Part shown: positions 24,094 to 30,276 of the stretch, one piece after another
Layout of the letters: the number at the start of each line of letters is the position of its first letter
How positions within the stretch are numbered: the stretch's first letter is position 1
Source: a virus
Virus record (IMG/VR): IMGVR_UViG_3300033571_015173
Location: 23,815-87,814 of that record
Reading direction: 5' to 3' (one strand)
Length of the DNA stretch: 64,000 bases
Notes under the pieces: generated by a model
The model's input: only the letters and a program-made list of their open reading frames with translations
Told to the model about the DNA's origin: nothing
The model's database searches: none
Made by a program: the position numbers and the translations under genes

Positions 24094-24350
24094 GTCAGAA
24101 AATAGCGCGTGGTAATTCCTGGTTTGGAAATCGTACTTACTCTAGATCGGCCTTCCGCAATGTTAGGACCCACAGATATGATGGGGAGATTTTTTTTGGC
24201 TTTCGGATTGTAATGAAGAAAAACCATAAAGTAAAGACAATGCGTGGTGGATGCTCGGGCAACGACATAGAATATTGTCGCTCTGCATCTCGTACTATGA
24301 GCGGATCACACAATGCCAGTTTGATTATCGGCCTTCGAGTTGTGAAATGA
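24090..24350 (+). CDS. FGE/C-lectin cassettes 11 and 12, fused (86 aa)
   Basis: ATGA overlap with cassette 10. The single frame carries two complete units: RGNSW, FGNRTY, SRSAFR, NVRTHRYDGEIFF (13 residues), GFRIV, linker MKKNHKVKTM, then RGGCS, GNDIEY, CRSASR, TMSGSHNASLII, GLRVV. Internal ATGs in the linker could still initiate cassette 12 separately, although no strong RBS precedes them. Confidence 0.75.
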   Translation: MSQKIARGNSWFGNRTYSRSAFRNVRTHRYDGEIFFGFRIVMKKNHKVKTMRGGCSGNDIEYCRSASRTMSGSHNASLIIGLRVVK

Positions 24351-24493
24351 AAAACGAAAAAGAAAAATCAATCCGCAGCGGATCCTGGGTTGCTAATGAC
24401 GATCTCTGCCGCTCACCCTTTCGTTCAAGAGAATCTAACAAGTACTGGGACAACTACATTGGATTCAGGATTCTTATCAAGAAAAAGCCATGA
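24347..24493 (+). CDS. FGE/C-lectin cassette 13 (48 aa)
   Basis: ATGA overlap. Lys-rich leader MKNEKEKSI, RSGSW, VANDDL, CRSPFR, SRESNKYWDNYI, GFRIL, IKKKP. Confidence 0.8.
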   Translation: MKNEKEKSIRSGSWVANDDLCRSPFRSRESNKYWDNYIGFRILIKKKP

Positions 24494-24648
24494 GGTACAA
24501 AAAGAAGATACTAAGAGGTGGAGGTGGGACTATTATTCCCAAGTACTGTCGGTCAGCCTATCGAGTCAACCATTATCTTCCTTACAGCTTTGAGCGATTC
24601 TTTGGATTTCGGATTGTTGTTAGAGGGACAGGAAGTGAAGGAACTTAA
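24490..24648 (+). CDS. FGE/C-lectin cassette 14 (52 aa)
   Basis: ATGA overlap. RGGGG (the Trp motif lost), TIIPKY, CRSAYR, VNHYLPYSFERFF (13 residues), GFRIV, VRGTGSEGT tail. Confidence 0.75.
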   Translation: MRYKKKILRGGGGTIIPKYCRSAYRVNHYLPYSFERFFGFRIVVRGTGSEGT

Positions 24649-24790
24649 GTCTATACGTGGTGGTTCTTGGGGTGATTATTCAGCGTTCTGTCGGTCGGCT
24701 GTTCGGAATGACTATCACTCCAACAATGACCATGATAACCGTGGCTTTCGGATTGTAGTTAGAGAGTACAAGAATGGAAGAGCAAATTAA
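24635..24790 (+). CDS. FGE/C-lectin cassette 15 (51 aa, GTG start)
   Basis: Best start is GTG 24635 behind GGGACAGGAA. RGGSW, GDYSAF, CRSAVR, NDYHSNNDHDNR, GFRIV, VREYKNGRAN tail. Overlaps cassette 14 by 14 and cassette 16 by 17 bases. Confidence 0.75.
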   Translation: MKELKSIRGGSWGDYSAFCRSAVRNDYHSNNDHDNRGFRIVVREYKNGRAN

Positions 24791-25511
24791 GTACAAGTCT
24801 CAGCGTGGTGGGTCGTACTATAACTTTCCCTGGCCCTATCGTTCGAGTTACCGCATTAGGAGTAACTCCAAAGATGCTGATTCTCTTCTCGGTTTTCGGA
24901 TTGTAATCATTGTTCATTTATTCGTGAGAACAACTATGCCTGAGTTTCAAATTGAGATGGTGAATATTCCTGCTGGAGAATACGTGATGGGTTCTCCAGA
25001 CAATGAACCTGGTCGCTTCTCTGATGAAGAGCAACACCTGGTTAAGCTTGAGGGTTTCAGGATGAGTAAGAATCTAATTACTCAGAAAGAGTGGAGGTTT
25101 GTTGCCAGCTTGCCACAAATAGATATTCCACTGAAACCTAGCCCCTCCTATTTTACGGGGGACGATCTGCCGGTGGAATCTGTTAATTGGTATGAAGCAA
25201 TCGAGTTCTGCAAGCGTCTTTCAATTTACCTGAATGAGGAGGTAACTTTACCCTCTGAAGCTCAGTGGGAGTATGCTTGCAGAGCAGGAACCACTACTGC
25301 CTACTACACTGGAGAGACATTGGATCTGACGGAGGCGAACTTCTGGGCTGAAGGAAGTCCGAAGAAGACCACCCCGGTAGGAACTTATCCTCCGAATGCC
25401 TGGGGACTGCATGACATGCACGGCAATCTGTGGGAATGGTGCCTAGATGATTGGCATGATACCTATGAAGGTGCTCCCACTGATGGCAGTGCCTGGATTG
25501 ATCCAGAGTAG
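24774..25511 (+). CDS. cassette 16 fused to N-terminal FGE-sulfatase/C-lectin domain
   Basis: 245 residues. Residues 1-45 are cassette 16 (RGGSY, YNFPWP, YRSSYR, IRSNSKDADSLL, GFRIV). After a short hydrophobic linker an internal ATG (24936, weak RBS GTGAG) begins a canonical FGE-sulfatase N-terminal region: IPAGEYVMGSPDNEPGRFSD, LPVESVNWYEAIEFCKRLS, LPSEAQWEYACRAG, VGTYPPNAWGLHDMHGNLWE and DGSAWIDPE, then the stop. A normal domain would continue about 10 residues later with RGGSW...GFRIV. The gene is therefore both truncated and circularly permuted: the only C-terminal segment it encodes precedes the N-terminal part. The catalytic Cys pair of true FGE enzymes lies in the segment supplied by cassettes and is absent there, so this is a binding domain rather than a sulfatase-activating enzyme. 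Confidence 0.85.
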   Translation: MEEQIKYKSQRGGSYYNFPWPYRSSYRIRSNSKDADSLLGFRIVIIVHLFVRTTMPEFQIEMVNIPAGEYVMGSPDNEPGRFSDEEQHLVKLEGFRMSKNLITQKEWRFVASLPQIDIPLKPSPSYFTGDDLPVESVNWYEAIEFCKRLSIYLNEEVTLPSEAQWEYACRAGTTTAYYTGETLDLTEANFWAEGSPKKTTPVGTYPPNAWGLHDMHGNLWEWCLDDWHDTYEGAPTDGSAWIDPE

Positions 25512-25529
25512 TACATCGAATATCACATA

Positions 25530-25624
25530 GTCGGTTGGGCAGGGGGTTAAGACTCCACTAGTGGTCCCTTCCCTATTGGCAGCTAGTTTACTAGTTCTGG
25601 AATAAGTCCAATATGCTATCCGAC
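25530..25624 (+). ncRNA. structured RNA candidate downstream of the split FGE gene
   Basis: GTCGG (25530-25534) can pair with CCGAC (25620-25624), enclosing two further stems: AGGGGG (25541-25546) with TTCCCT (25569-25574), inside which CCACTAGTGG is self-complementary; and ATTGG (25575-25579) with CCAAT (25608-25612), enclosing CAGCTAGT-TT-ACTAG-TT-CTG. The region lacks an open frame and separates the N-terminal domain gene from a 14-bp hairpin. It may be a regulatory RNA or remnant of a ribozyme or intron; no class recognised. Confidence 0.45.
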
Positions 25625-25625
25625 G

Positions 25626-25667
25626 AATAACACAGTAGCCTACATGAATAGAAGCTACTGTGTTATT
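25626..25667 (+). terminator. perfect 14-bp hairpin (possible terminator)
   Basis: AATAACACAGTAGC (25626-25639) is the exact reverse complement of GCTACTGTGTTATT (25654-25667), with a 14-base loop. The downstream T content is modest (TTATTTCT), so it may be a terminator or a recombination/processing hairpin at the end of the cassette operon. Confidence 0.5.
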
Positions 25668-25679
25668 TCTAGTGTTAAA

Positions 25680-25752
25680 AAAGAACCTCTCAAAGAAAGA
25701 CCTCTCAAAGAAGACCCTCCTAAAGAAAGACCTCTCAAAGAAAGACCTCTCA
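25680..25752 (+). repeat. 15-bp tandem repeat CCTCTCAAAGAAAGA
   Basis: Five imperfect copies of a 15-base unit. In one frame they would read PLKER repeats, but that frame lacks support further on. They lie immediately upstream of the next gene start and may be a noncoding repeat or slippage-prone leader. Confidence 0.7.
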
Positions 25753-25756
25753 ACCT

Positions 25757-26173
25757 ATGTCACATTTTGATGATTTACGATATTTCGCAAAGAGATTCAG
25801 TGACGAATGGACCAAAGAATTTGACAAAAAATTTGACAAGGAGGATGAACTCCAACCCCCTGTAAAGCCAATGTCGTATTACGATGAGCTACGAACTTAT
25901 TTGAGCACACCTAATGAGGAGAACAAAATGGCTAGCGAGAAAAAAGATATTATCTTGGCGGAAAAGATCTATCGGGCGGATTACAGACCTGATGATCCGT
26001 CTAAGTATTCCCGGTTTAATTTAAGTGATGTTCTGCTTTATCGAAGTATTTCAGAAAACCTTGAGAATGAAATCGAGTCTATCGTTAAGCCTGGAGTCAG
26101 TTTGGTTAAGGTCCAGTTCGCGATTACGATTCTTGAGCACATCCCACCAGAGCCAAAAGAAGAAAATTTCTGA
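25757..26173 (+). CDS. hypothetical acidic protein, 138 aa (or 81 aa)
   Basis: The frame opens with MSHFDDLRYFAKRF, and about 38 residues later a near-repeat MSYYDELRTYLSTP occurs, so the N-terminal part looks coding. However, ATG 25757 has no RBS, while ATG 25928 (MASEKKDIIL) has a strong GAGGAGAACAAA site and gives 81 residues. Both forms may be made. A terminator follows. No family recognised. Confidence 0.55.
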   Translation: MSHFDDLRYFAKRFSDEWTKEFDKKFDKEDELQPPVKPMSYYDELRTYLSTPNEENKMASEKKDIILAEKIYRADYRPDDPSKYSRFNLSDVLLYRSISENLENEIESIVKPGVSLVKVQFAITILEHIPPEPKEENF

Positions 26174-26196
26174 ATAATCGCTCAACATAAGATAAG

Positions 26197-26233
26197 GTGA
26201 GGGGGTACATTGCTATCCCCCACTTTATTTTCG
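26197..26233 (+). terminator. Rho-independent terminator
   Basis: GTG-A-GGGGG (26197-26205) pairs with CCCCCAC region (26217-26223) with one bulged A, followed by TTTATTTTCG. Confidence 0.7.
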
Positions 26234-26245
26234 TTTGAAAGTGTA

Positions 26246-26274
26246 TTGCGTTTTTTTTCGTGTCATGCTACAAT
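26246..26274 (+). promoter_or_regulatory. sigma70-type promoter for the gene at 26299
   Basis: TTGCGT (26246-26251) and TACAAT (26269-26274) with ideal 17-base spacing and an upstream TG dinucleotide (TGCTACAAT). It lies just after a terminator and 25 bases before an AGGAGG-led start, the clearest promoter in the window. Confidence 0.7.
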
Positions 26275-26298
26275 TTTTGTAAATTTGGAGGTTTTATC

Positions 26299-27144
26299 AT
26301 GTCAATTCAGACTGAAAGTGCAACTTTGATGTTGCCGGGATGCTTCCAGCGTACCATTCCTTACCTGGAAACCCTGCCTGAAGTAGAGGAGACTTCGACC
26401 TATCATCCTTTGACCCATATCCAGTTGATCACGCTGATCGAATCAAAGATTCAAACCCTGGATGGTTATGAACTGGTTCCGTATACCTGGAATGCTCCTA
26501 TCGAGGAGTTAAAACCAGAGGACCAGGTGAATGAAGAAGGTGTAAATCGTTTTAAGACTATTACTCAGGACTTTGCAATCGGGACGAATCGAGCAGGGAC
26601 TACATTATTTGGCATTGCTCAACTGCGGGCTACCAACGCTCAGAACCCTCACCAGCATTTGGCGGTAGGGTTTCGTAACTCGACCAACAAGCAATTCGCG
26701 GTCGGGTTTACTTGCGGAGTCAAGACTTTAATTTGCAGCAATCTCTGCATGTCTGGTGACTTTGTTGGGTATGCCAAGCACGTCCACAAGGTTGATTGGA
26801 ATGACTTGATCGATCAAGCATTCGAGGCTGTTCCCCTTCGGTATGCAGATCTGACTGAAAAGATTGAGGGCTTGCGCGAGAAGAAGTTTACTGATTTTGA
26901 CTCCGCAAAAGCCTTTACTCTGGATGGAGTACTCAACAAAGCTATTCCTCCCAATATGGTGCAGGATGTCTGGAAGTACTATATTGAGCCGACTCATGAA
27001 GAGTTTGCCTCTGATGGTTGGACTCAATACCGTCTCTTACAAGCACTGACGGAAGCCTACAAGAAGGAGAACTCAGTGTCTCAGTACTTACAGCAAACCA
27101 TTTCCATGAACCGAATGTTCGGGTTTATGCCCAAAGAAATGTGA
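26299..27144 (+). CDS. DUF932-like phage/plasmid protein
   Basis: 281 residues from ATG 26299 (MSIQTESATLMLPGCFQRTI) behind GGAGGTTTTATC. It has the arrangement I associate with DUF932: FKTITQDFAIGTNRAGTTLFGI, HLAVGFRNSTNKQFAVGFTC, TLICSNLCMSGDFVGYAKHV, then a helical C-terminus. DUF932 proteins are widespread in phages and plasmids; function unknown, often near replication or recombination genes. A strong dedicated promoter suggests high expression. Confidence 0.55.
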   Translation: MSIQTESATLMLPGCFQRTIPYLETLPEVEETSTYHPLTHIQLITLIESKIQTLDGYELVPYTWNAPIEELKPEDQVNEEGVNRFKTITQDFAIGTNRAGTTLFGIAQLRATNAQNPHQHLAVGFRNSTNKQFAVGFTCGVKTLICSNLCMSGDFVGYAKHVHKVDWNDLIDQAFEAVPLRYADLTEKIEGLREKKFTDFDSAKAFTLDGVLNKAIPPNMVQDVWKYYIEPTHEEFASDGWTQYRLLQALTEAYKKENSVSQYLQQTISMNRMFGFMPKEM

Positions 27145-27149
27145 TTAAT

Positions 27150-27192
27150 AGATAGAGGCATTTCCAATCCTGGGGCCTCTATCTTCGATTTG
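27150..27192 (+). promoter_or_regulatory. dispersed GATCCA element, copy 6
   Basis: GATAGAGGC (27150-27158) and GCCTCTATC (about 27175-27183) form a 9-bp stem around TTTCCAATCCTGGG, followed by TTCGATTTG. It is the best base-paired copy of the family, and its paired arms differ in sequence from other copies, indicating covariation of the stem. Confidence 0.6.
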
Positions 27193-27221
27193 TCAAAATG
27201 CAAATACCTGAGGCTAGTATT

Positions 27222-28295
27222 ATGGTTGCAAAGAAAGAGAACCCAGCTATCGAAGTGGAAGTGATGACCGAACGCAGTTATCAGTCTCCGGTTTCCGAGG
27301 AGGTCAAGCAGTTAATGATGCACCCCGCTATGACTAGTGCTACAACTACTGTTGCACTAGGGCAGATGATTGCTATCAACACCAAGCCCGCTCCCTATCA
27401 TGGATATTTCCTGAAGGCGACAGATGCAGCACTTTCTGGCTGGGTATCTGAATATCAGCCGAACTACACACATCAATTCGCTGGACGAGCGGGACAGCCT
27501 GGTAAGAAGGAACTGGGATACCTATTTCATGGGCTGGCAGATGATACTCTTGGGATTTCAGCCGACAAGTTCCCAGCTCCAATGATCCAAGTGCTGGGCC
27601 ATATTGGACCTTTCATTGAGATTCAAAGAGGCAATGCAAAAGAATGGGCTCCTCCCATCGGATTAGATGGCAAGCCCTTGACCGGAAAAGACGGGATCGA
27701 GATTCGTCCTGGTGACTGGGTTGGCGAATATCAGTTGGGAGGAAAGAATCCTCTCTATGACTATATCAAGAAGCAGGGTATGGCTTCCTTGCGATCTGTT
27801 TATTGGATCTTCCTGTGGGAGAGAGTCAATGGCAAACTGCAGCCAATGCACAGACTGCCCCTAACTCTTCCAATTCATGGATCTGCTGCTCGCTCGCTGG
27901 GTATGAGCTTAGTGCAATTTCGTAGCCAGTGTGCTACGTTATTTGCCACTCTAACTGAGCAGCCAGTGAAGACGAACTGGAGCGACCAGTTCTATGCTAA
28001 TTTCCTGTTCATTCCGGTACTTCACCCGGAAGATCAAGGTGAAGGCAAAACCAGTCTCTGTACCTGCATTCAAAGCTTCAGTATTATCCCGATGCTAAAC
28101 GAAGAGCAGATTTCGGCTACTCAATTCTTTTATGCACAAGGACAGCTAGATTCCCTTATGGGATCCTTTGCGGAAAAGTCGGACTTTCACCGCATCATTG
28201 CACTACCCCCTGCCTCAATTGAGGCGACAATTGAAGGGGACATGGGCGATGAATTTCCTACAGCTCCCTTGATGCTAGAGGGTACGGTAGAATAA
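27222..28295 (+). CDS. hypothetical cyanobacterial phage/plasmid-type protein, 357 aa
   Basis: ATG 27222 has GAGG 8 bases upstream; ATG 27198 is an alternative. A soluble beta-rich protein with Gly/Trp motifs (GWVSEYQPNYTHQFAGRAG, PGKKELGYLFHGLADDTLGI) and a C-terminal part near LMGSFAEKSDFHRIIALPP. I recall similar proteins in cyanobacterial mobile elements (a DUF5895-like group), but cannot confirm. It lies between the DUF932-like gene and the RecB-like nuclease, suggesting a recombination or repair role. Confidence 0.55.
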   Translation: MVAKKENPAIEVEVMTERSYQSPVSEEVKQLMMHPAMTSATTTVALGQMIAINTKPAPYHGYFLKATDAALSGWVSEYQPNYTHQFAGRAGQPGKKELGYLFHGLADDTLGISADKFPAPMIQVLGHIGPFIEIQRGNAKEWAPPIGLDGKPLTGKDGIEIRPGDWVGEYQLGGKNPLYDYIKKQGMASLRSVYWIFLWERVNGKLQPMHRLPLTLPIHGSAARSLGMSLVQFRSQCATLFATLTEQPVKTNWSDQFYANFLFIPVLHPEDQGEGKTSLCTCIQSFSIIPMLNEEQISATQFFYAQGQLDSLMGSFAEKSDFHRIIALPPASIEATIEGDMGDEFPTAPLMLEGTVE

Positions 28296-28323
28296 AGCGG
28301 TACATGTGATTCTCCTTGAGGAT

Positions 28324-28359
28324 GGGTGACTAAATCGCAAGAAATAGTCACCCTTTTTT
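28324..28359 (+). terminator. Rho-independent terminator
   Basis: Perfect 9-bp stem GGGTGACTA (28324-28332) / TAGTCACCC (28345-28353) followed by TTTTTT (28354-28359). Confidence 0.85.
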
Positions 28360-28373
28360 GTCTATCAATCATC

Positions 28374-28646
28374 ATGAAATCATTAGAAGAAATCGCAATA
28401 ATTACAATCGATCGATGTTGGTTAATCATCGAAGAGTATTCACAAGAGCTAGATTTATTGCCTCCCGAAGATTCCACTTTTATTTGGGGGACTGCGGAAT
28501 TATTTGGAGGGTATCTCTCAAATATGATCCAAGGAAGATGCTCATTAGCTGAGTCAATCGAATTTGATCTGAATGATTGTGTGATGACTCGGCTCAGAGA
28601 TGTCAAGACCATCTGGAAAAAATGTAGGGCTCTAAGAAGTGGATAA
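28374..28646 (+). CDS. hypothetical acidic helical protein, 90 aa
   Basis: ATG 28374 (MKSLEEIAIITIDRCWLIIE) just after a terminator. The longer frame from 28326 would run through the terminator hairpin, so is unlikely. Acidic and helical with no recognised family. Confidence 0.5.
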   Translation: MKSLEEIAIITIDRCWLIIEEYSQELDLLPPEDSTFIWGTAELFGGYLSNMIQGRCSLAESIEFDLNDCVMTRLRDVKTIWKKCRALRSG

Positions 28647-28680
28647 ATGCTAGAATATCAACAGTTTACTACTGTTGATC

Positions 28681-29706
28681 ATGCCTAGCAAATTACCAAA
28701 ACCTAGAATTGGACGAATCTATGATACCCCTTGGGGACCAAGAGCTTCTGTCACCTCAATCATTGAAGCGACAGCCCCAGTTAGTGAGAGGGCGGCCCTG
28801 GAGAAGTGGGCGGAAAAGCAGAAGAAAAGAGGAAAGCCTACTTCTGCAAAGGACGCTCAAGAGAGAGGGACTGCAGTTCACGCTTTAAGAGTTTTATATC
28901 TTGAGGCGAAAGAGAGAGGGGACTCAACTGACATCATGGATCTAATTGCGTTGCTAAAAATAGCAGATAAAGGCGCAGATTTTATCCAAGAAGTCTATGA
29001 TCTTTTTGTTCAGCTGGTTCCGTATTATGACAACTACGGAGATATTTTCTGGTTAGAAAAGCCAACAGCCCATCTACTTAGGATAGAGCCTGGAGCAAAG
29101 AAATATCTCAGCAAAGATGAGAATGGAGAAGAGAGAGGCTTCCTTTCGCATCCTGATTTTGCTTACGCTGGATGCCCCGATGATATTGTCGTGCTCAACT
29201 ATAAAGGAGAGCCAACAATTACCTTGAATGATCTTAAGACTTCTAAGCGTGCCTATAGAAGAGATAGACCACAACGACCAATGAATGGGGTCTATGCAGA
29301 TGCAAAGAAAGAACTGACTTTAATTACGAATGCTTTGCAAGAGGCAAAGGAAAAAGAAGGGATTGGGTTTTTCACAGAAGAAGAATTAGAAGCGGCTACT
29401 GCATTACATGCCGGAAAAGCGATGAAAGAAGTGAAGGCTTATAGAGAAGCTTCTGCAGGTCATCACTCTTTCAAGAAGTGCTGTATGCAGATTGCTGCTT
29501 ATCGTCCACTAGCAGAAGCTTGCCTGGGAATCAAAATTCCTAAGCTAGCTATCACTGTCACCAGTCCAGGAAGAAAACAGTTTTTCCAGCTTTCTCCCAG
29601 AGAGATGGTAACTGCTGAAGTCGAGTGGAATAAAAGATTAGAACAATTTGTGGGAGAATACAGTGACGGATTACAGAACTTCGCTAGAACTACAACAACT
29701 TCTTAA
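28681..29706 (+). CDS. PD-(D/E)XK nuclease, RecB/Cas4-like
   Basis: 341 residues from ATG 28681 (a TTG lies 6 bases earlier). Motifs in order: RGTAVH (about residues 60-65), the catalytic core HPDFAYAGCPDDIVVLN...TLNDLKTSKR (G-x-x-D then D-L-K, about 155-190), and QIAAYRPLAEA (Q-x-x-x-Y, about 270-280). This matches the RecB-family exonuclease fold used in phage recombination and DNA-end processing. It is followed by a small coupled gene and the primase-helicase. Confidence 0.8.
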   Translation: MPSKLPKPRIGRIYDTPWGPRASVTSIIEATAPVSERAALEKWAEKQKKRGKPTSAKDAQERGTAVHALRVLYLEAKERGDSTDIMDLIALLKIADKGADFIQEVYDLFVQLVPYYDNYGDIFWLEKPTAHLLRIEPGAKKYLSKDENGEERGFLSHPDFAYAGCPDDIVVLNYKGEPTITLNDLKTSKRAYRRDRPQRPMNGVYADAKKELTLITNALQEAKEKEGIGFFTEEELEAATALHAGKAMKEVKAYREASAGHHSFKKCCMQIAAYRPLAEACLGIKIPKLAITVTSPGRKQFFQLSPREMVTAEVEWNKRLEQFVGEYSDGLQNFARTTTTS

Positions 29707-30073
29707 GACATTATCTCCATCTGATATGAAGTTGTATCAGCATTTGCTAGAGCTTTATAGCCCGAGTGAGCTTATAAAAGCTCATAAGATAAAGAAGAAG
29801 CTGTCAGACATCGACGGGATTGACAAGGTTTCAGCTCAGTATCGATACTGGCGAGCTTTAGAGATGAATCCAAAAGAGACAATGGAGATCGATGGTAAAG
29901 AGATTCCAGTTTGGCAGGAGTCGGAAGGTTTTCTTCCTGGATGGAGTCTCGACAAAGCTCGGGTAACAGCTCACATTCATCGGAAGACGATAGAAGCAGC
30001 TTTGAAGATCCAAAAGCACCATGACCCTGACTTCCAGATGACCATCCTTCGGTATTTTCCAGATATTCCCTAG
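29663..30073 (+). CDS. hypothetical helical protein, 136 aa
   Basis: Best start is GTG 29663 (GGGAG 6 bases upstream), overlapping the nuclease by 44 bases; ATG 29648 and 29726 are alternatives. All-helical, with SPSDMKLYQHLLELYSPSEL near the N-terminus and a Trp-containing central part (RYWRALEM, VWQESEGFLPGW). Translational coupling suggests it works with the nuclease. No family recognised. Confidence 0.6.
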   Translation: MTDYRTSLELQQLLKTLSPSDMKLYQHLLELYSPSELIKAHKIKKKLSDIDGIDKVSAQYRYWRALEMNPKETMEIDGKEIPVWQESEGFLPGWSLDKARVTAHIHRKTIEAALKIQKHHDPDFQMTILRYFPDIP

Positions 30074-30215
30074 TCAGAAAATTCTTGTTTTTCTGACGGT
30101 GTAAGAGTATCATGGGAGAACAAAAACAAAGAAGCCAGTGGGGACTGGCTTCTAGCGGGGTACAGGTGTGCGCGATTCGGATTTTTCTGCTCGGACAAAT
30201 CCTGAGTGCCTGATT
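30073..30215 (+). promoter_or_regulatory. structured leader region upstream of primase-helicase
   Basis: The roughly 200-base stretch before the primase start holds several stem-loops: GTCAGAAAA / TTTTCTGAC (30073-30097), a perfect 10-bp stem AGAAGCCAGT-GGGG-ACTGGCTTCT (30130-30153), GGATTT / AAATCC, and CCTGAT / ATCAGG near 30209. The second lacks a T-run, so it is more a leader or processing structure than a terminator. Confidence 0.5.
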
Positions 30216-30276
30216 GATCAGGGACTACAATCTAGCATACACTACCTCTCCAAAACTTGCAAATCTGGAGAAGGAC

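Larger units (their letters stand above)
22661..24935 (+). repeat. array of 16 FGE/C-lectin C-terminal cassettes
   Basis: Sixteen consecutive coding units of about 140-150 bases, each with the pattern RGGSW - 6 residues - CRSAxR - 12 or 13 residues - GFRIV. Conserved nucleotide flanks are CGTGGTGGTTCCTGG at the 5' motif and GGTTTTCGGATTGT at the 3' motif. Most units have their own ribosome binding site and overlap their neighbour by 4-20 bases. The segment matches the C-terminal end of FGE-sulfatase/C-type-lectin domains, the same region diversified in retroelement-targeted proteins. The matching N-terminal domain is encoded immediately downstream (24936-25511). Confidence 0.9.

Noticed and set aside
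24003-24227. Minus-strand frames opposite the cassette array (22788-24227)
   Set aside because: They repeat because the cassettes repeat; the plus-strand frames have the conserved protein motifs and RBSs.
22661-25511. Classical diversity-generating retroelement
   Set aside because: The cassettes match the variable region of such systems, but no reverse transcriptase, accessory gene or template repeat with adenine-specific differences is visible in this window. It could lie outside.
25512-25680. Group I intron fragment after the truncated FGE gene
   Set aside because: A GACT...AGTC pairing reminiscent of P7 was noticed, but the conserved core segments are absent and the region is too short for a complete group I intron.
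25644-25865. ORF of PLKER repeats
   Set aside because: Starts inside the 14-bp hairpin, has no RBS, and overlaps the better gene at 25757 in another frame.
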